Source of the DNA: Hymenobacter setariae
GTDB taxonomy: Bacteria > Bacteroidota > Bacteroidia > Cytophagales > Hymenobacteraceae
Direction of reading: 5' to 3'
Assembly: GCF_007713685.1 (NCBI RefSeq)
Contig: NZ_VMRJ01000003.1
Location: 62,001 to 126,000 of the forward strand
DNA length: 64,000 nucleotides
The translations under genes were made by a program, and so were the position numbers. The first letter of the stretch is position 1; each line of letters opens with the position of its first letter. This document shows, one piece after another, positions 1-9,640 of this stretch. The notes beneath the pieces are model-generated. The model did no database searches. It was not told the DNA's origin and saw only the letters and a list, made by a program, of their open reading frames with translations.

Positions 1-251
1 TCGTCCTTGCCATCCTTCAGGTTGAAGTGAAAAAAGACGTACTCGATGCCAAACTCCTCGCCGCTGGCCTGGTCGCGCAGGTGGCCAGTGAGGTACCACC
101 ACTCCAGCGAGTTTTTGGGGTGAACGGCCTCCTCGTGGGGCAGTTCGGCGCGGGTGGCGGTGGGGTTGAAGCGGGTAGTGGGTACCGGCTTAAAAGTAGA
201 GCAAGCGGTAAAAAGCAGCGTAACTAGCAGCGCAAGGGGTAATCTCATCAT
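1..251 (-). CDS. AttH/CrtC lipocalin-like lipoprotein (3' end cut by window)
   Basis: The first 84 residues are visible; the rest lies beyond the left edge. The N-terminus is a lipoprotein signal peptide: two start Met, a Leu-rich core, then the lipobox LLFTAC with the acylated Cys at about residue 17. The mature part holds EWWYLTGHL, the hallmark of the AttH/hydroxyneurosporene-synthase (CrtC N-terminal) lipocalin-like family. Family members are exported proteins, some linked to attachment or hydratase activity, but this one's substrate is unknown. Two ATG codons are adjacent (251 and 248) and either could start it. The family call rests on that single motif. Confidence 0.75.
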   Translation of the reverse strand, partial: MMRLPLALLVTLLFTACSTFKPVPTTRFNPTATRAELPHEEAVHPKNSLEWWYLTGHLRDQASGEEFGIEYVFFHFNLKDGKD

Positions 252-289
252 ACCCTCACACAAGGGTTTTGTAGGGCAAAAAGTTTGCC

Positions 290-832
290 CTAGGGTCGGC
301 CAGTATGCGAGCGCGAAGGATACACTGGCGGCGGTACGGGCGGGGCCATCCAGATGTACCCATGCAGATTGGGCCGCCCACGTCCTGGCGCCGAGGCTAG
401 GCGTAGTACGAGGGGTTGCGCCGGGTCGTAGGTGCGCCAATCGAGCGACCGGCGCATCATCTTGAAGGTAAAAGGAGCAGTGGCGACTTTAATAGTGAGT
501 ACGCCACCGCGCACGTGCTTCCACGCTGTCGGAAAGGTGAAAGCAAACTCACCTTGCTCGTTCGTGATAGCTCCGTACTTTGTGTCGTTGAGATAAAGCC
601 AAAGCCGAGGTATTGGCACATTTAGCGAGTCATCCAGCACTACTCCGCTAACCGTAATCGTCTCGTACCTTGCCGCTGGAGTAGCGGTAGGTAACTGCGC
701 CGCAGCACCATGCCACCCACATAGGGCCACGGCCACCAGCCCATGCCGTGCGCGGCCCCACCGCCCGGGGCTAGCACACGGTGACAACTGCCCGCCTAGG
801 TCGTTAAAATGAGCCTTAGTAGCTGAAAGCAT
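290..832 (-). CDS. exported protein with carboxypeptidase-regulatory-like domain
   Basis: 180 residues. A basic N-terminus is followed by a hydrophobic stretch ending in GAAAQ (about residues 30-45), so it is probably secreted. Residues about 58-120 (VSGVVLDDSLNVPIPRLWLY ... NEQGEFAF) fit the beta-sandwich CarboxypepD_reg-like fold, usually a structural or adhesion module in Bacteroidetes surface proteins. The last 40 residues are Pro/Arg-rich. It lies 24 bp downstream of a second protein with the same kind of domain, so the two are probably co-transcribed and perhaps paralogous. No catalytic residues are visible. The start is uncertain because the N-region before the hydrophobic core is long. 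Confidence 0.6.
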   Translation of the reverse strand: MLSATKAHFNDLGGQLSPCASPGRWGRARHGLVAVALCGWHGAAAQLPTATPAARYETITVSGVVLDDSLNVPIPRLWLYLNDTKYGAITNEQGEFAFTFPTAWKHVRGGVLTIKVATAPFTFKMMRRSLDWRTYDPAQPLVLRLASAPGRGRPNLHGYIWMAPPVPPPVYPSRSHTGRP

Positions 833-856
833 GGTAAGCTTAGTGGGTAGCCTTGA

Positions 857-1666
857 TTAAGGCCGAAAAGGCCGCGTGAGCCAGTATTTGCTCCAGTTGA
901 AAAAGCGCTTAGGGTGCCAGGGCCAGGGGCGCTTGCTCACTGTGCAGATGACAACTTCACCGCTTAGCATGCCCTTTACATCATTCTGTAGCGCTACTAC
1001 TACCGCTTGGCTGCTAGCAGCCGGCACCATAAGCTGCTGGCCCACGTAGCCGATGTAGCGAATGTCGAGTTGCACCGAAGTCGCGCCAGTAGCTACGGTC
1101 AGGGTGAAATTTCCAGTGGCATCGGTCGAAGTACCGGTAGTAGTACCTGCCAGCAAGATAGTTACCCCTGGTAGTCCTTCGTGGGTGATGGAATCAGTGA
1201 CCGTGCCTCGTATCACGAAGGGGCCACCAGGCTCCGTTAGGTTGGGGCTGAGGGATTGCTCGGCGGGCCGCAAGGGGCTGGGTGGTGCCACCGCCTGCCC
1301 GGCGCCTGTGGGGTAGGCTGCGGGCACTGGGCCCCCGTGGTAGTCACCTAGGGCCGATTGGGCGGCGGCTCGGCTGGCCCCTAGCATGCTGCCAGCAGCC
1401 AGCACCGCCCCGAGCCAGGCCCGCCAGCGCGAGGGCGGGGTGGGGGCTACCAGCGGCCGGCCAAGTTGGTCGGTGCGCACGCGGCCACAGGTGCCGCCGG
1501 CTGCCTGGCGGAGCACAGCCAGAATTTCGGCATCGGTTTTTTGAGTGAAATCCACCACTGTTTTTTGGCAGGCCGCGCAGTGGCGGCCCATCGCGGTGGG
1601 CGTCATGGCGGCCCAATTTTCGGCGCAGGGCTGCGGAATGCGAATAGCGGTAGAAGGCTGGGGCAT
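857..1666 (-). CDS. membrane protein with Cys motif and carboxypeptidase-regulatory-like domain
   Basis: 269 residues. The N-terminus is not a signal peptide but a small Cys-containing cytoplasmic module (IPQPCAENW, then HCAACQ with Cys30 and Cys33, and TCGR with Cys60). A single transmembrane segment follows at about 83-103, then a Pro-rich linker, then a CarboxypepD_reg-like domain at about 151-230 (RGTVTDSITHEGLPGVTILL). This arrangement recurs in Hymenobacter as I recall it, but its function is unknown. A zinc-binding or redox role for the Cys module is inference. The start ATG at 1664-1666 is the only reasonable one; the divergent permease starts 115 bp away. Confidence 0.72.
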   Translation of the reverse strand: MPQPSTAIRIPQPCAENWAAMTPTAMGRHCAACQKTVVDFTQKTDAEILAVLRQAAGGTCGRVRTDQLGRPLVAPTPPSRWRAWLGAVLAAGSMLGASRAAAQSALGDYHGGPVPAAYPTGAGQAVAPPSPLRPAEQSLSPNLTEPGGPFVIRGTVTDSITHEGLPGVTILLAGTTTGTSTDATGNFTLTVATGATSVQLDIRYIGYVGQQLMVPAASSQAVVVALQNDVKGMLSGEVVICTVSKRPWPWHPKRFFNWSKYWLTRPFRP

Positions 1667-1780
1667 AGCTCAGAAAGAAGGAACAGCTCTCTTCCCAGAT
1701 GCCGGCCGGGCGCCGATTGCACACGGCCCCGCCGTAACTTGGCAGTTTGCTATTTTGCCGCTCCCATTTTTCTTGGCCAA

Positions 1781-3544
<1,764 letters not shown>

Positions 3545-3895
3545 GTGAAATCCTTGCTTTTGACGCTCAGCCTAGCCCTTGTTCCCTTGCTATTTGGCAT
3601 CTGGGTGAATGGCACAGCTCCGCACCCGCCCACGCGGGCATATACCCCGACTCGCTGCACGCGCTACTGCGCAGCGCATGGCTGCCGCCACGCCACACGG
3701 GCCAATAGCCCGGCTTACTTTCAGTTGCGGCCTGTGTATGTGGCCACTGTTCGGGGGCTAATGCTGGGAGGAAAGGCGCGCTACGCAGCATTCAATATCG
3801 GCCTTTATCTAGGTTTGCTTCCGGCGTTACTGCTGTGGCTCACTTATGGTGTGTTGCACAATGCCAGCGTCATTCGGCGGCTTAAAAAGCAATGA
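3545..3895 (+). CDS. small membrane protein, unrecognised
   Basis: 116 residues. It starts with GTG immediately after the TAG stop of the permease (zero spacing), so it is probably translationally coupled. A signal-anchor-like helix lies at about 2-22. A polar Pro/Thr/Arg/His-rich middle with three Cys follows (about 33-46), then a second hydrophobic helix at about 82-104 and a basic tail ending RRLKKQ. I do not recognise the family. The placement suggests a permease accessory or simply an operon member; function is not inferable. Confidence 0.55.
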   Translation: MKSLLLTLSLALVPLLFGIWVNGTAPHPPTRAYTPTRCTRYCAAHGCRHATRANSPAYFQLRPVYVATVRGLMLGGKARYAAFNIGLYLGLLPALLLWLTYGVLHNASVIRRLKKQ

Positions 3896-4125
3896 TGAGT
3901 ACCCTGCTGTCTTCGTTGGCCCGCCTGGTTCACTTCGCATATTGGTACTGTTGCGACTTTATGGTGAACCTAGCTAATCTCACCCATACTAGCTATGATG
4001 AAGCTAATACTTGGGTATTGCTTTTACTCATTCCTGCGCTGCTGGCGGTGGGTATTGGGGTGCGGCTGGTGCAATGGTGGCAGTTGCGGCAACTGCGGCG
4101 GCAAATAAGAAAGCGAGCTTTCTAG
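3892..4125 (+). CDS. small membrane protein, unrecognised
   Basis: 77 residues. The ATG overlaps the TGA stop of the previous gene by 4 bp (ATGA), a classic translational-coupling arrangement. The N-terminal half is moderately hydrophobic with two adjacent Cys (YWYCCDF); a clear TM helix lies at about 41-60 (VLLLLIPALLAVGIG). The C-terminus is strongly basic (QLRRQIRKRAF). Family unknown. It may interact with the preceding small protein or the permease, but that is only from position. Confidence 0.5.
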   Translation: MMSTLLSSLARLVHFAYWYCCDFMVNLANLTHTSYDEANTWVLLLLIPALLAVGIGVRLVQWWQLRQLRRQIRKRAF

Positions 4126-4205
4126 CAAAGTCAATTTGAGCTTTTCAACAAAGTCAGCGGTTTTTGCTCGCCGGACCTTTGTCTTAAACTTAACCCCTTT
4201 AAGAC

Positions 4206-5087
4206 ATGGACAACGTATGGTTTATCACTGGTAGCTCGCGGGGCCTGGGCCGCAGCCTGACCTCTGCCGTGCTGGCCGCTGGCCAGCGCGTGGCCGCCAC
4301 TGCCCGCCGCCCCGAGCAACTCGCCAACTTGGTGGCGCAGTACGGCGACCGCATTCTGCCGCTAGCCCTAGATGTCACAGACAAGGCGCAGATTAACAAA
4401 GCGGTAGCTGATGCCCTGGCGCACTTTAGTCGCCTCGATGTGGTGGTCAATAATGCTGGCTTTGGCATCACGGGGGCGGCCGAGGGCTACACCGACGAGC
4501 AGGTGCGCAGCCAGCTCGAAACCAACCTCTACGCTCCCATTGCCGTGACGCGGGCCGTGCTGCCACACCTGCGCCAGCAGCGTAGCGGGCACATTCTACA
4601 AATCAGTTCGGCGGGCGGGCGCGTCGGCAACCCCGGCGTGAGCATTTACCAAGCCGCTAAGTTTGGCATAGGTGGCTTTAGCGAGGCGCTGGCCCAGGAA
4701 GTGGCGCCACTAGGCATTCGCGTCACGTGCGTGGAGCCGGGCGGTTTTCGCACCGACTGGGCCGGCGAGTCAATGACCTTTGCCCCCGAAGTGCCGGGCT
4801 ACGAAACTACCGTGGGGCCCCGCGTGGCCATGTTCCAAAACGGTACCTTCGAGCCCATGGGCGACCCCGATAAAGCCGCCCAAGTGCTGCTGGCGCTGGT
4901 CGAAAACCCCGAGCCGCCGCTGCACCTGCTGCTGGGTAGCGAGGCCGTCGCCATTGTAGAGCACGTGGAGAATGCCCGCCGCGCCGAGCTAGAGAAATGG
5001 CGGCCGGTGAGCGTATCGACCGACCGCGATGGCATCCCTAATTTTCTAGACACGGAGTTGGGCAAGGCGTATTTGCAGCGCCGCTAG
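4206..5087 (+). CDS. SDR family NAD(P)-dependent oxidoreductase
   Basis: 293 residues. Classical short-chain dehydrogenase: Rossmann motif TGSSRGLG at 8-15, NNAG at 82-85, catalytic Ser at 134/135 and the active-site YQAAK (Tyr148, Lys152). The C-terminal tail is longer than in minimal SDRs and resembles the YusZ-like/oxidoreductase group often found beside AraC regulators. The substrate is unknown. It is followed 71 bp later by an AraC-type regulator on the same strand, which probably controls it. The cofactor (NAD or NADP) is not decided by the motif alone. Confidence 0.88.
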   Translation: MDNVWFITGSSRGLGRSLTSAVLAAGQRVAATARRPEQLANLVAQYGDRILPLALDVTDKAQINKAVADALAHFSRLDVVVNNAGFGITGAAEGYTDEQVRSQLETNLYAPIAVTRAVLPHLRQQRSGHILQISSAGGRVGNPGVSIYQAAKFGIGGFSEALAQEVAPLGIRVTCVEPGGFRTDWAGESMTFAPEVPGYETTVGPRVAMFQNGTFEPMGDPDKAAQVLLALVENPEPPLHLLLGSEAVAIVEHVENARRAELEKWRPVSVSTDRDGIPNFLDTELGKAYLQRR

Positions 5088-5158
5088 CCGCGTTTCACTT
5101 GTCCACAGCCGGCCGGTTGCCCCTAGGTGGCCGGCCAGCTTGGCATTACATTCAAGCA

Positions 5159-5983
5159 ATGCTCACCCGCTCAGAAGCACCCGCTCGGCCCCAAATTTTA
5201 TATTCGTGCTACACCAACTACAGCCGCGAGGGCGAGCAGTTTGTGCCTGAGCACGTGTTTAGCTACCAGCTGGCGGGTACGCTACTGCTCGACGAGGGCA
5301 GCCAAACCCACGCGCTGGTGCCCGGCACATTTCGGTTTTTGCGACGCAACCACCTGGTGAAATTTCAGAAGCAGTTGCCCGCCGATGGCAGCGAATTTCG
5401 GTCGCTGTCAGTGTCGTTTAGCCAGGATATGCTGCGCGCCCTGGCCCAGGAGTACGGCTACCCAGCCGCGGCCCGCCAGCCGCCCGGCACCGCCGTGCTA
5501 GCCCTGCCCGACCACCCGCTGTATCAGAGCTACCTGGCCTCGCTGCGGCCCTACGAGCAGCTGGCGCTGCCCGACCACGCGGCGCTCCTGGCTCTGAAAG
5601 CGCGCGAGGCGGTGCTGGTACTGCTGCAAGTCAACCCCGAGTTGCGCGATGTGCTGTTTGACTTCAGCGAGCCCGGCAAGATTGACCTAGAGGCATTTAT
5701 GCAAAAGAACTTTCGCTTTAATGTGGCTATCAGTCGCTTTGCCTATCTCACGGGCCGCAGCCTGGCCACCTTTAAGCGCGATTTTGAGCGGTTGTTTCGC
5801 ACGTCGCCCAGTCGCTGGCTGGTGCAGCGGCGCTTGCAGGAGGCTTATTATCTGCTGAAAGAGAAAAGCAAAACTCCCTCGGAAGTGTACTTAGAAGTAG
5901 GTTTTGAGGACTTGTCGCACTTCTCGTTTGCTTTCAAGAAAGCCTACGGCGTTGCCCCGTCCAAGCTCCTAGGTGCATCCTGA
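5159..5983 (+). CDS. AraC family transcriptional regulator
   Basis: 274 residues from ATG 5159 (an upstream in-frame TTG at 5099 would add 20 residues without conserved content). The N-terminal half is a cupin-like sensor domain resembling AraC_N. The C-terminal ~100 residues contain the two helix-turn-helix units of AraC regulators (ISRFAYLTGRSLATFKRDFE, then DLSHFSFAFKKAYGVAPSKL). The gene sits directly behind an SDR gene, a frequent pairing in Bacteroidetes, so regulation of that gene is likely. The inducer is unknown. Confidence 0.85.
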   Translation: MLTRSEAPARPQILYSCYTNYSREGEQFVPEHVFSYQLAGTLLLDEGSQTHALVPGTFRFLRRNHLVKFQKQLPADGSEFRSLSVSFSQDMLRALAQEYGYPAAARQPPGTAVLALPDHPLYQSYLASLRPYEQLALPDHAALLALKAREAVLVLLQVNPELRDVLFDFSEPGKIDLEAFMQKNFRFNVAISRFAYLTGRSLATFKRDFERLFRTSPSRWLVQRRLQEAYYLLKEKSKTPSEVYLEVGFEDLSHFSFAFKKAYGVAPSKLLGAS

Positions 5984-6006
5984 GCCGTAAATAGCGGGCA
6001 AGTGGC

Positions 6007-6996
6007 CTACTTGGCCCGGTGAATGACAAACACGCCTACCAAAATAATGACCATGCCCAGCGCGTGCCACAGGTTAAAGGCCTCGCCGTCGAGCGCGCCC
6101 CAGCCCAGCGCCACTATCGGGATGAGATAAGTGCTAGATGAGGCAAACAGCGCCGTAGAGCGCTGGATGAGCATATTGAAGAGGACCGTGGCTACGGCCG
6201 TGCTCAGCGTAGCCAACAGGGCGATGTAGCCAAACGCAGTCCAGGCGCCCGGCACCGTGGCCAGCTTATGCACAAAACCGGTACCCAGGAGCAGGTAAGC
6301 CAGCGCTGGCCCACCGATGAGCAGCAGTAGCAGCGATGTGACCGCCACTGGCGTCATGGCGTGTAGGCGGTGCTTAATGACATTGACGCTGAGGCCATAG
6401 CCTACCGTAGCCGCCACAATGTAGAGGCCATACCAAGCATTGCCCGCGCCTCCGGCCGGGGTGGCCTCGTCGCCACCACTGCCGCCCAGTAGCATCAGCA
6501 CTACCGTGCCCAGCAAGCCCAGCACGATGCCCAGCACGCGCAGCCCCGTGAGGCGCTGCCCAAATAGCAGCGCACCCATCAGCAGCACAAACACCGCCGT
6601 GAGGGCATTGAGCACGCCCGCTAGTCCCGAGGCCAGCCGCGTTTCGGCGTAGGCAAACAGGAACGCCGGAATGAGCGTGCCCACCGTGCCACTGAGGGCC
6701 AGCCACTTGAGCCGGCTGCGCTCGACGCGCCCTATTTCGCGCAGTGCAAAGGGGAGCAGCAGCGCCGCCGCTACGCTCACGCGCGTGGCGCCCAGCTCCA
6801 TGGCCGAAAACACTACTAAGCCTTTCTTCATCAAGATGAAAGACGTGCCCCAAATCAGCGAGAGCACCAGCAGCAGGCCCCAGGCCGAGGGTGGGATGCC
6901 GGGCGCGGTCCGTGCCTCGGGCGTGGCTGCCACGGCGGGCGGCGCAGTGCTAGCAGCTGGTAAGGGTGAAAGTGAAAGGGGGGAGTGAGCGGACAT
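6007..6996 (-). CDS. EamA/DMT family transporter
   Basis: 329 residues with about ten hydrophobic helices in two homologous halves, each an EamA domain. The first half begins at LVLSLIWGTSFILMKKGL and the second at about residue 185. Proteins of the drug/metabolite transporter superfamily mostly export metabolites or small toxic compounds through the inner membrane. The N-terminal 35 residues are Ala/Pro-rich and not conserved, so the true start could be slightly further in. It converges with the AraC gene and has no obvious operon partner. Confidence 0.85.
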   Translation of the reverse strand: MSAHSPLSLSPLPAASTAPPAVAATPEARTAPGIPPSAWGLLLVLSLIWGTSFILMKKGLVVFSAMELGATRVSVAAALLLPFALREIGRVERSRLKWLALSGTVGTLIPAFLFAYAETRLASGLAGVLNALTAVFVLLMGALLFGQRLTGLRVLGIVLGLLGTVVLMLLGGSGGDEATPAGGAGNAWYGLYIVAATVGYGLSVNVIKHRLHAMTPVAVTSLLLLLIGGPALAYLLLGTGFVHKLATVPGAWTAFGYIALLATLSTAVATVLFNMLIQRSTALFASSSTYLIPIVALGWGALDGEAFNLWHALGMVIILVGVFVIHRAK

Positions 6997-7082
6997 GCGG
7001 CAAAAATACGCCTTGCCCAGGCGGGTGGCCCTGGCAGCTACCTAGGCAACCCGGCACCCGGAAGTAGAGTTAGGCTGCTAGT

Positions 7083-7526
7083 ATGAAGCGCGTAATAAAA
7101 TTTCTGCCGCTGGCCCTTCTGGTCTTAGCGGCTTGGGGAGCTGCGGCCCAAGCACCGCGTCCCGCCAGCCTGGCCCAGCAGTTGCGAGCTAGCCACTGGC
7201 AAAAGCGCGTGCTACTTGTGGGCGCCCCCACGGCTGACCAGGCCGACTTCCTGCAGCAGCAAAAGCTGCTCGCCACCGTGCCCAACCAGCTCCGGGAGCG
7301 TGATTTTGTGGTGCTAGCGCTGCCCTACGACCAGTTTTCGGCCGCCGACCGCCATTACTGGACGCAAGAGCTGAAGCAGCCGCTCACTAGCTTTGCGGCC
7401 GTGCTCATCGGCAAAGACGGCGGCGTGAAGCGCGTCGAAACCCAGCCGCTCGCGCCGGCCGACTTGTTCGGTACCGTCGATAAGATGCCCATGCGCCGGC
7501 AAGAGGCGCGGCGGACAAAAAAATAA
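7083..7526 (+). CDS. DUF4174 domain protein, exported
   Basis: 147 residues. A signal peptide (KFLPLALLVLAAWGAAAQA) is followed by a compact DUF4174 domain: a central RDFVVLALP strand, GKDGGVK, and the C-terminal signature DKMPMRRQEA. The fold is thioredoxin-like by family knowledge, but no CxxC is present, so redox activity is unlikely. The role is unknown. It is a single-gene unit followed at once by a terminator hairpin that begins inside its stop region. Confidence 0.8.
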   Translation: MKRVIKFLPLALLVLAAWGAAAQAPRPASLAQQLRASHWQKRVLLVGAPTADQADFLQQQKLLATVPNQLRERDFVVLALPYDQFSAADRHYWTQELKQPLTSFAAVLIGKDGGVKRVETQPLAPADLFGTVDKMPMRRQEARRTKK

Positions 7527-7551
7527 AGCCACCCCAGCGGGCAGCTTTATT
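7522..7551. terminator. hairpin terminator between DUF4174 gene and dusB
   Basis: An 8-bp perfect stem (AATAAAGC at 7522-7529, GCTTTATT at 7544-7551) with a 14-nt loop between two convergent genes. The A/T-rich ends could serve both directions. It overlaps the TAA stop of the upstream gene. Confidence 0.55.
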
Positions 7552-7572
7552 CCTAGGTGCTTCAAAAAAAGC

Positions 7573-8562
7573 TTACCCTACCAAGACAGCATCGCTGGCC
7601 GCGATTTCTTCCAGAATAGCGTACACCTGCTCGCCATTTTCGGCGTCGACTAGGCGGGTGCGCCACTGCTTGGCGCCTTCGAGGCCGCGGAAATAGTGCG
7701 CGTAGTGGCGGCGCATCTCGAAGATGCCAGCCTTAGGGCCTTTCCACTCCAGGCTCTTATCAAAGTGCATGCGGCACATGGCAATGCGCTCTTCCAGCGT
7801 GGGCGGGGCCAGCTTTTGACCCGTAGTCACGTAATGCTTCACTTCGCGGAAAATCCAAGGGTAGCCGATGGCCGCGCGGCCAATCATGACGCCATCTACG
7901 CCGTAGCGGGTCTTGTACTCAAGCGCCTTTTCGGGCGAGTCGATATCACCGTTGCCGAAAATCGGAATCTTAATGCGGGGGTTTTCCTTGATTTTGGCAA
8001 TCAAGCGCCAATCGGCCTCGCCTTTGTAAAGCTGCACGCGGGTGCGGCCGTGCACTGTGAGGGCTTCGATGCCGACGTCTTGCAGGCGCTCGGCCACCTC
8101 TTCCACGTTCAGGGTGTCGTTGTCCCACCCTAGGCGGGTTTTCACGGTCACGGGCAGGGGCGTGTTCTTGACCACTGCGGCGGTCATGGCCACCATCTTC
8201 GGAATGTCGCGCAGCAATGCCGCGCCCGCGCCCCGCATGGCCACCTGCTTTACCGGGCAGCCATAGTTGATGTCGATAAGGTCGGGACCGGCTTCGGTGC
8301 TGATGGCCGCACATTCGCCCATCGTCTCCACGTCGGAGCCGAAGAGCTGGATGCCAATAGGCCGTTCGTAGTCAAACACATCAAGCTTCTGCCGGCTCTT
8401 AGCCGCTGCCCGTATCAAGCCCTCACTCGAAATAAACTCGGTGTACATGAGGTCGGCGCCATTGGCCTTGCACACGGCCCGAAACGGCGGGTCGCTCACG
8501 TCCTCCATCGGGGCCAGGAGCAGCGGAAAATCGGGCAGTTGGATATTGCGGATGTTGGGCAC
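7573..8562 (-). CDS. dusB: tRNA-dihydrouridine synthase (DusB type)
   Basis: 329 residues. An FMN-dependent reductase that converts specific uridines of tRNA to dihydrouridine. The TIM-barrel N-terminus LLAPMEDVSDPPFRAVC, the catalytic-Cys segment DINYGCPVK (about residues 98-106) and VTVKTRLGWD are all typical. The barrel end carries GNGDI and GVMIGRAAIGYPWIF. Length matches the family. The gene stands alone on minus between two plus-strand genes. A minus-strand TAAATTTG box at 8631-8624, 62 bp upstream, is a possible -7 element. Confidence 0.93.
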   Translation of the reverse strand: MPNIRNIQLPDFPLLLAPMEDVSDPPFRAVCKANGADLMYTEFISSEGLIRAAAKSRQKLDVFDYERPIGIQLFGSDVETMGECAAISTEAGPDLIDINYGCPVKQVAMRGAGAALLRDIPKMVAMTAAVVKNTPLPVTVKTRLGWDNDTLNVEEVAERLQDVGIEALTVHGRTRVQLYKGEADWRLIAKIKENPRIKIPIFGNGDIDSPEKALEYKTRYGVDGVMIGRAAIGYPWIFREVKHYVTTGQKLAPPTLEERIAMCRMHFDKSLEWKGPKAGIFEMRRHYAHYFRGLEGAKQWRTRLVDAENGEQVYAILEEIAASDAVLVG

Positions 8563-8656
8563 GGAAATAAGGTAGAATAAAGCGTTTGAGCGGCTTCTGC
8601 CCGCCCGAAGAATTTTTATTGCGCAAATTTACACCCCCTTGAACACCTTCGCCCTT

Positions 8657-9625
8657 ATGAATGGTTTGCCTTCCCGCTCGCTGCATCCCCTTTTGCAAAT
8701 TTTGCTGCTGGTGGGGCTAGCCGTGGCGGGGCTGTGCCTAGCCAGCTTGCTGGCGCTAGTGCTGGCTACTTCGGTGTTTGGGTTGTCGATGGCGCAGTTT
8801 GGCGAGTTGGCTACCACCCCCGAGCGCGTACCCAATGGCTGGGCCGTGTCGATGCTGCTGCAAGGCCTATCGCTGGCGGGCCTAGGTGCCGGGGCGGCTG
8901 TGTTGCCGCTAGTGCTGCGCACACGCACGCAGCCCGCCGAGCGCTATTTTGCCCCGCGCCCGTTGCGGCAAGCCTGGTGGCTGGGTGCCGCCGCGCTACT
9001 AATACTCGTGTCGGCGCCGATGCAGTCGGCGTTAGTATCGTGGAACGCCGAGGTGCATTTCCCCGCTTTCCTACGCGATTTTGAGCAGTGGGCCCGCGAT
9101 AAGGAAGACCAGGCTGCCGCCCTCACGAAGTTTCTCACCGAGTTTACGACGTCTGCCCGTCTGCTAGTGGGGCTACTCGTGATAGCCGTAACCCCCGCCA
9201 TTGCCGAAGAATTGGTGTTTCGAGGTGTCATTCAACGCAATTTGGTGCGATGGTTTAATTCCAAGCATGTGGGTGTGTGGCTCACGGCGGCTCTGTTTTC
9301 GGCCGCGCACTTGCAGTTTTTTGGATTTGTGCCGCGCTTTTTGCTAGGGCTCATCCTAGGGTATCTGTATGAGTGGAGCGGCAACATCTTGGTGCCGATG
9401 GCCGCGCACTTTACCCAAAATGCTTTTCAACTCCTCTTGCTTTATCTGGCGCAGGGCCGGCAGCTGCCCAGCTCCTTTGACCCCGACGCCAACCAGGCGC
9501 TGCCCTGGCCCGCGGTGTTGCTCTCAACCGTGCTCAGCGCCGCGCTGCTTTACACCTTGCACCAGCGCATGGCGGCTACCCCTCCGCTAGTAGCAGACCC
9601 CGACTCTACCTCTCCTTTGCGCTAA
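8657..9625 (+). CDS. CPBP family intramembrane glutamic/metallo-protease
   Basis: 322 residues from ATG 8657 (a TTG 18 bp upstream is also in frame). Multi-pass membrane protein with the CPBP (CAAX protease/Abi) motifs: EELVFRG (Glu184, Glu185, Arg189), FSAAHLQ (His218) and MAAHFTQNAF (His251). Bacterial members are intramembrane proteases or immunity-type proteins; the substrate here is unknown. cdsA follows 15 bp downstream, so both are probably one transcript. Confidence 0.85.
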   Translation: MNGLPSRSLHPLLQILLLVGLAVAGLCLASLLALVLATSVFGLSMAQFGELATTPERVPNGWAVSMLLQGLSLAGLGAGAAVLPLVLRTRTQPAERYFAPRPLRQAWWLGAAALLILVSAPMQSALVSWNAEVHFPAFLRDFEQWARDKEDQAAALTKFLTEFTTSARLLVGLLVIAVTPAIAEELVFRGVIQRNLVRWFNSKHVGVWLTAALFSAAHLQFFGFVPRFLLGLILGYLYEWSGNILVPMAAHFTQNAFQLLLLYLAQGRQLPSSFDPDANQALPWPAVLLSTVLSAALLYTLHQRMAATPPLVADPDSTSPLR

Positions 9626-9640
9626 CTTTCCTTTTCGCCG

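Noticed and set aside
1466..1780. 105-codon upstream extension of the APC permease frame
   Set aside because: It runs antisense through the start of the minus-strand gene and has no conserved or hydrophobic content; ATG 1781 precedes the recognisable N-terminus.
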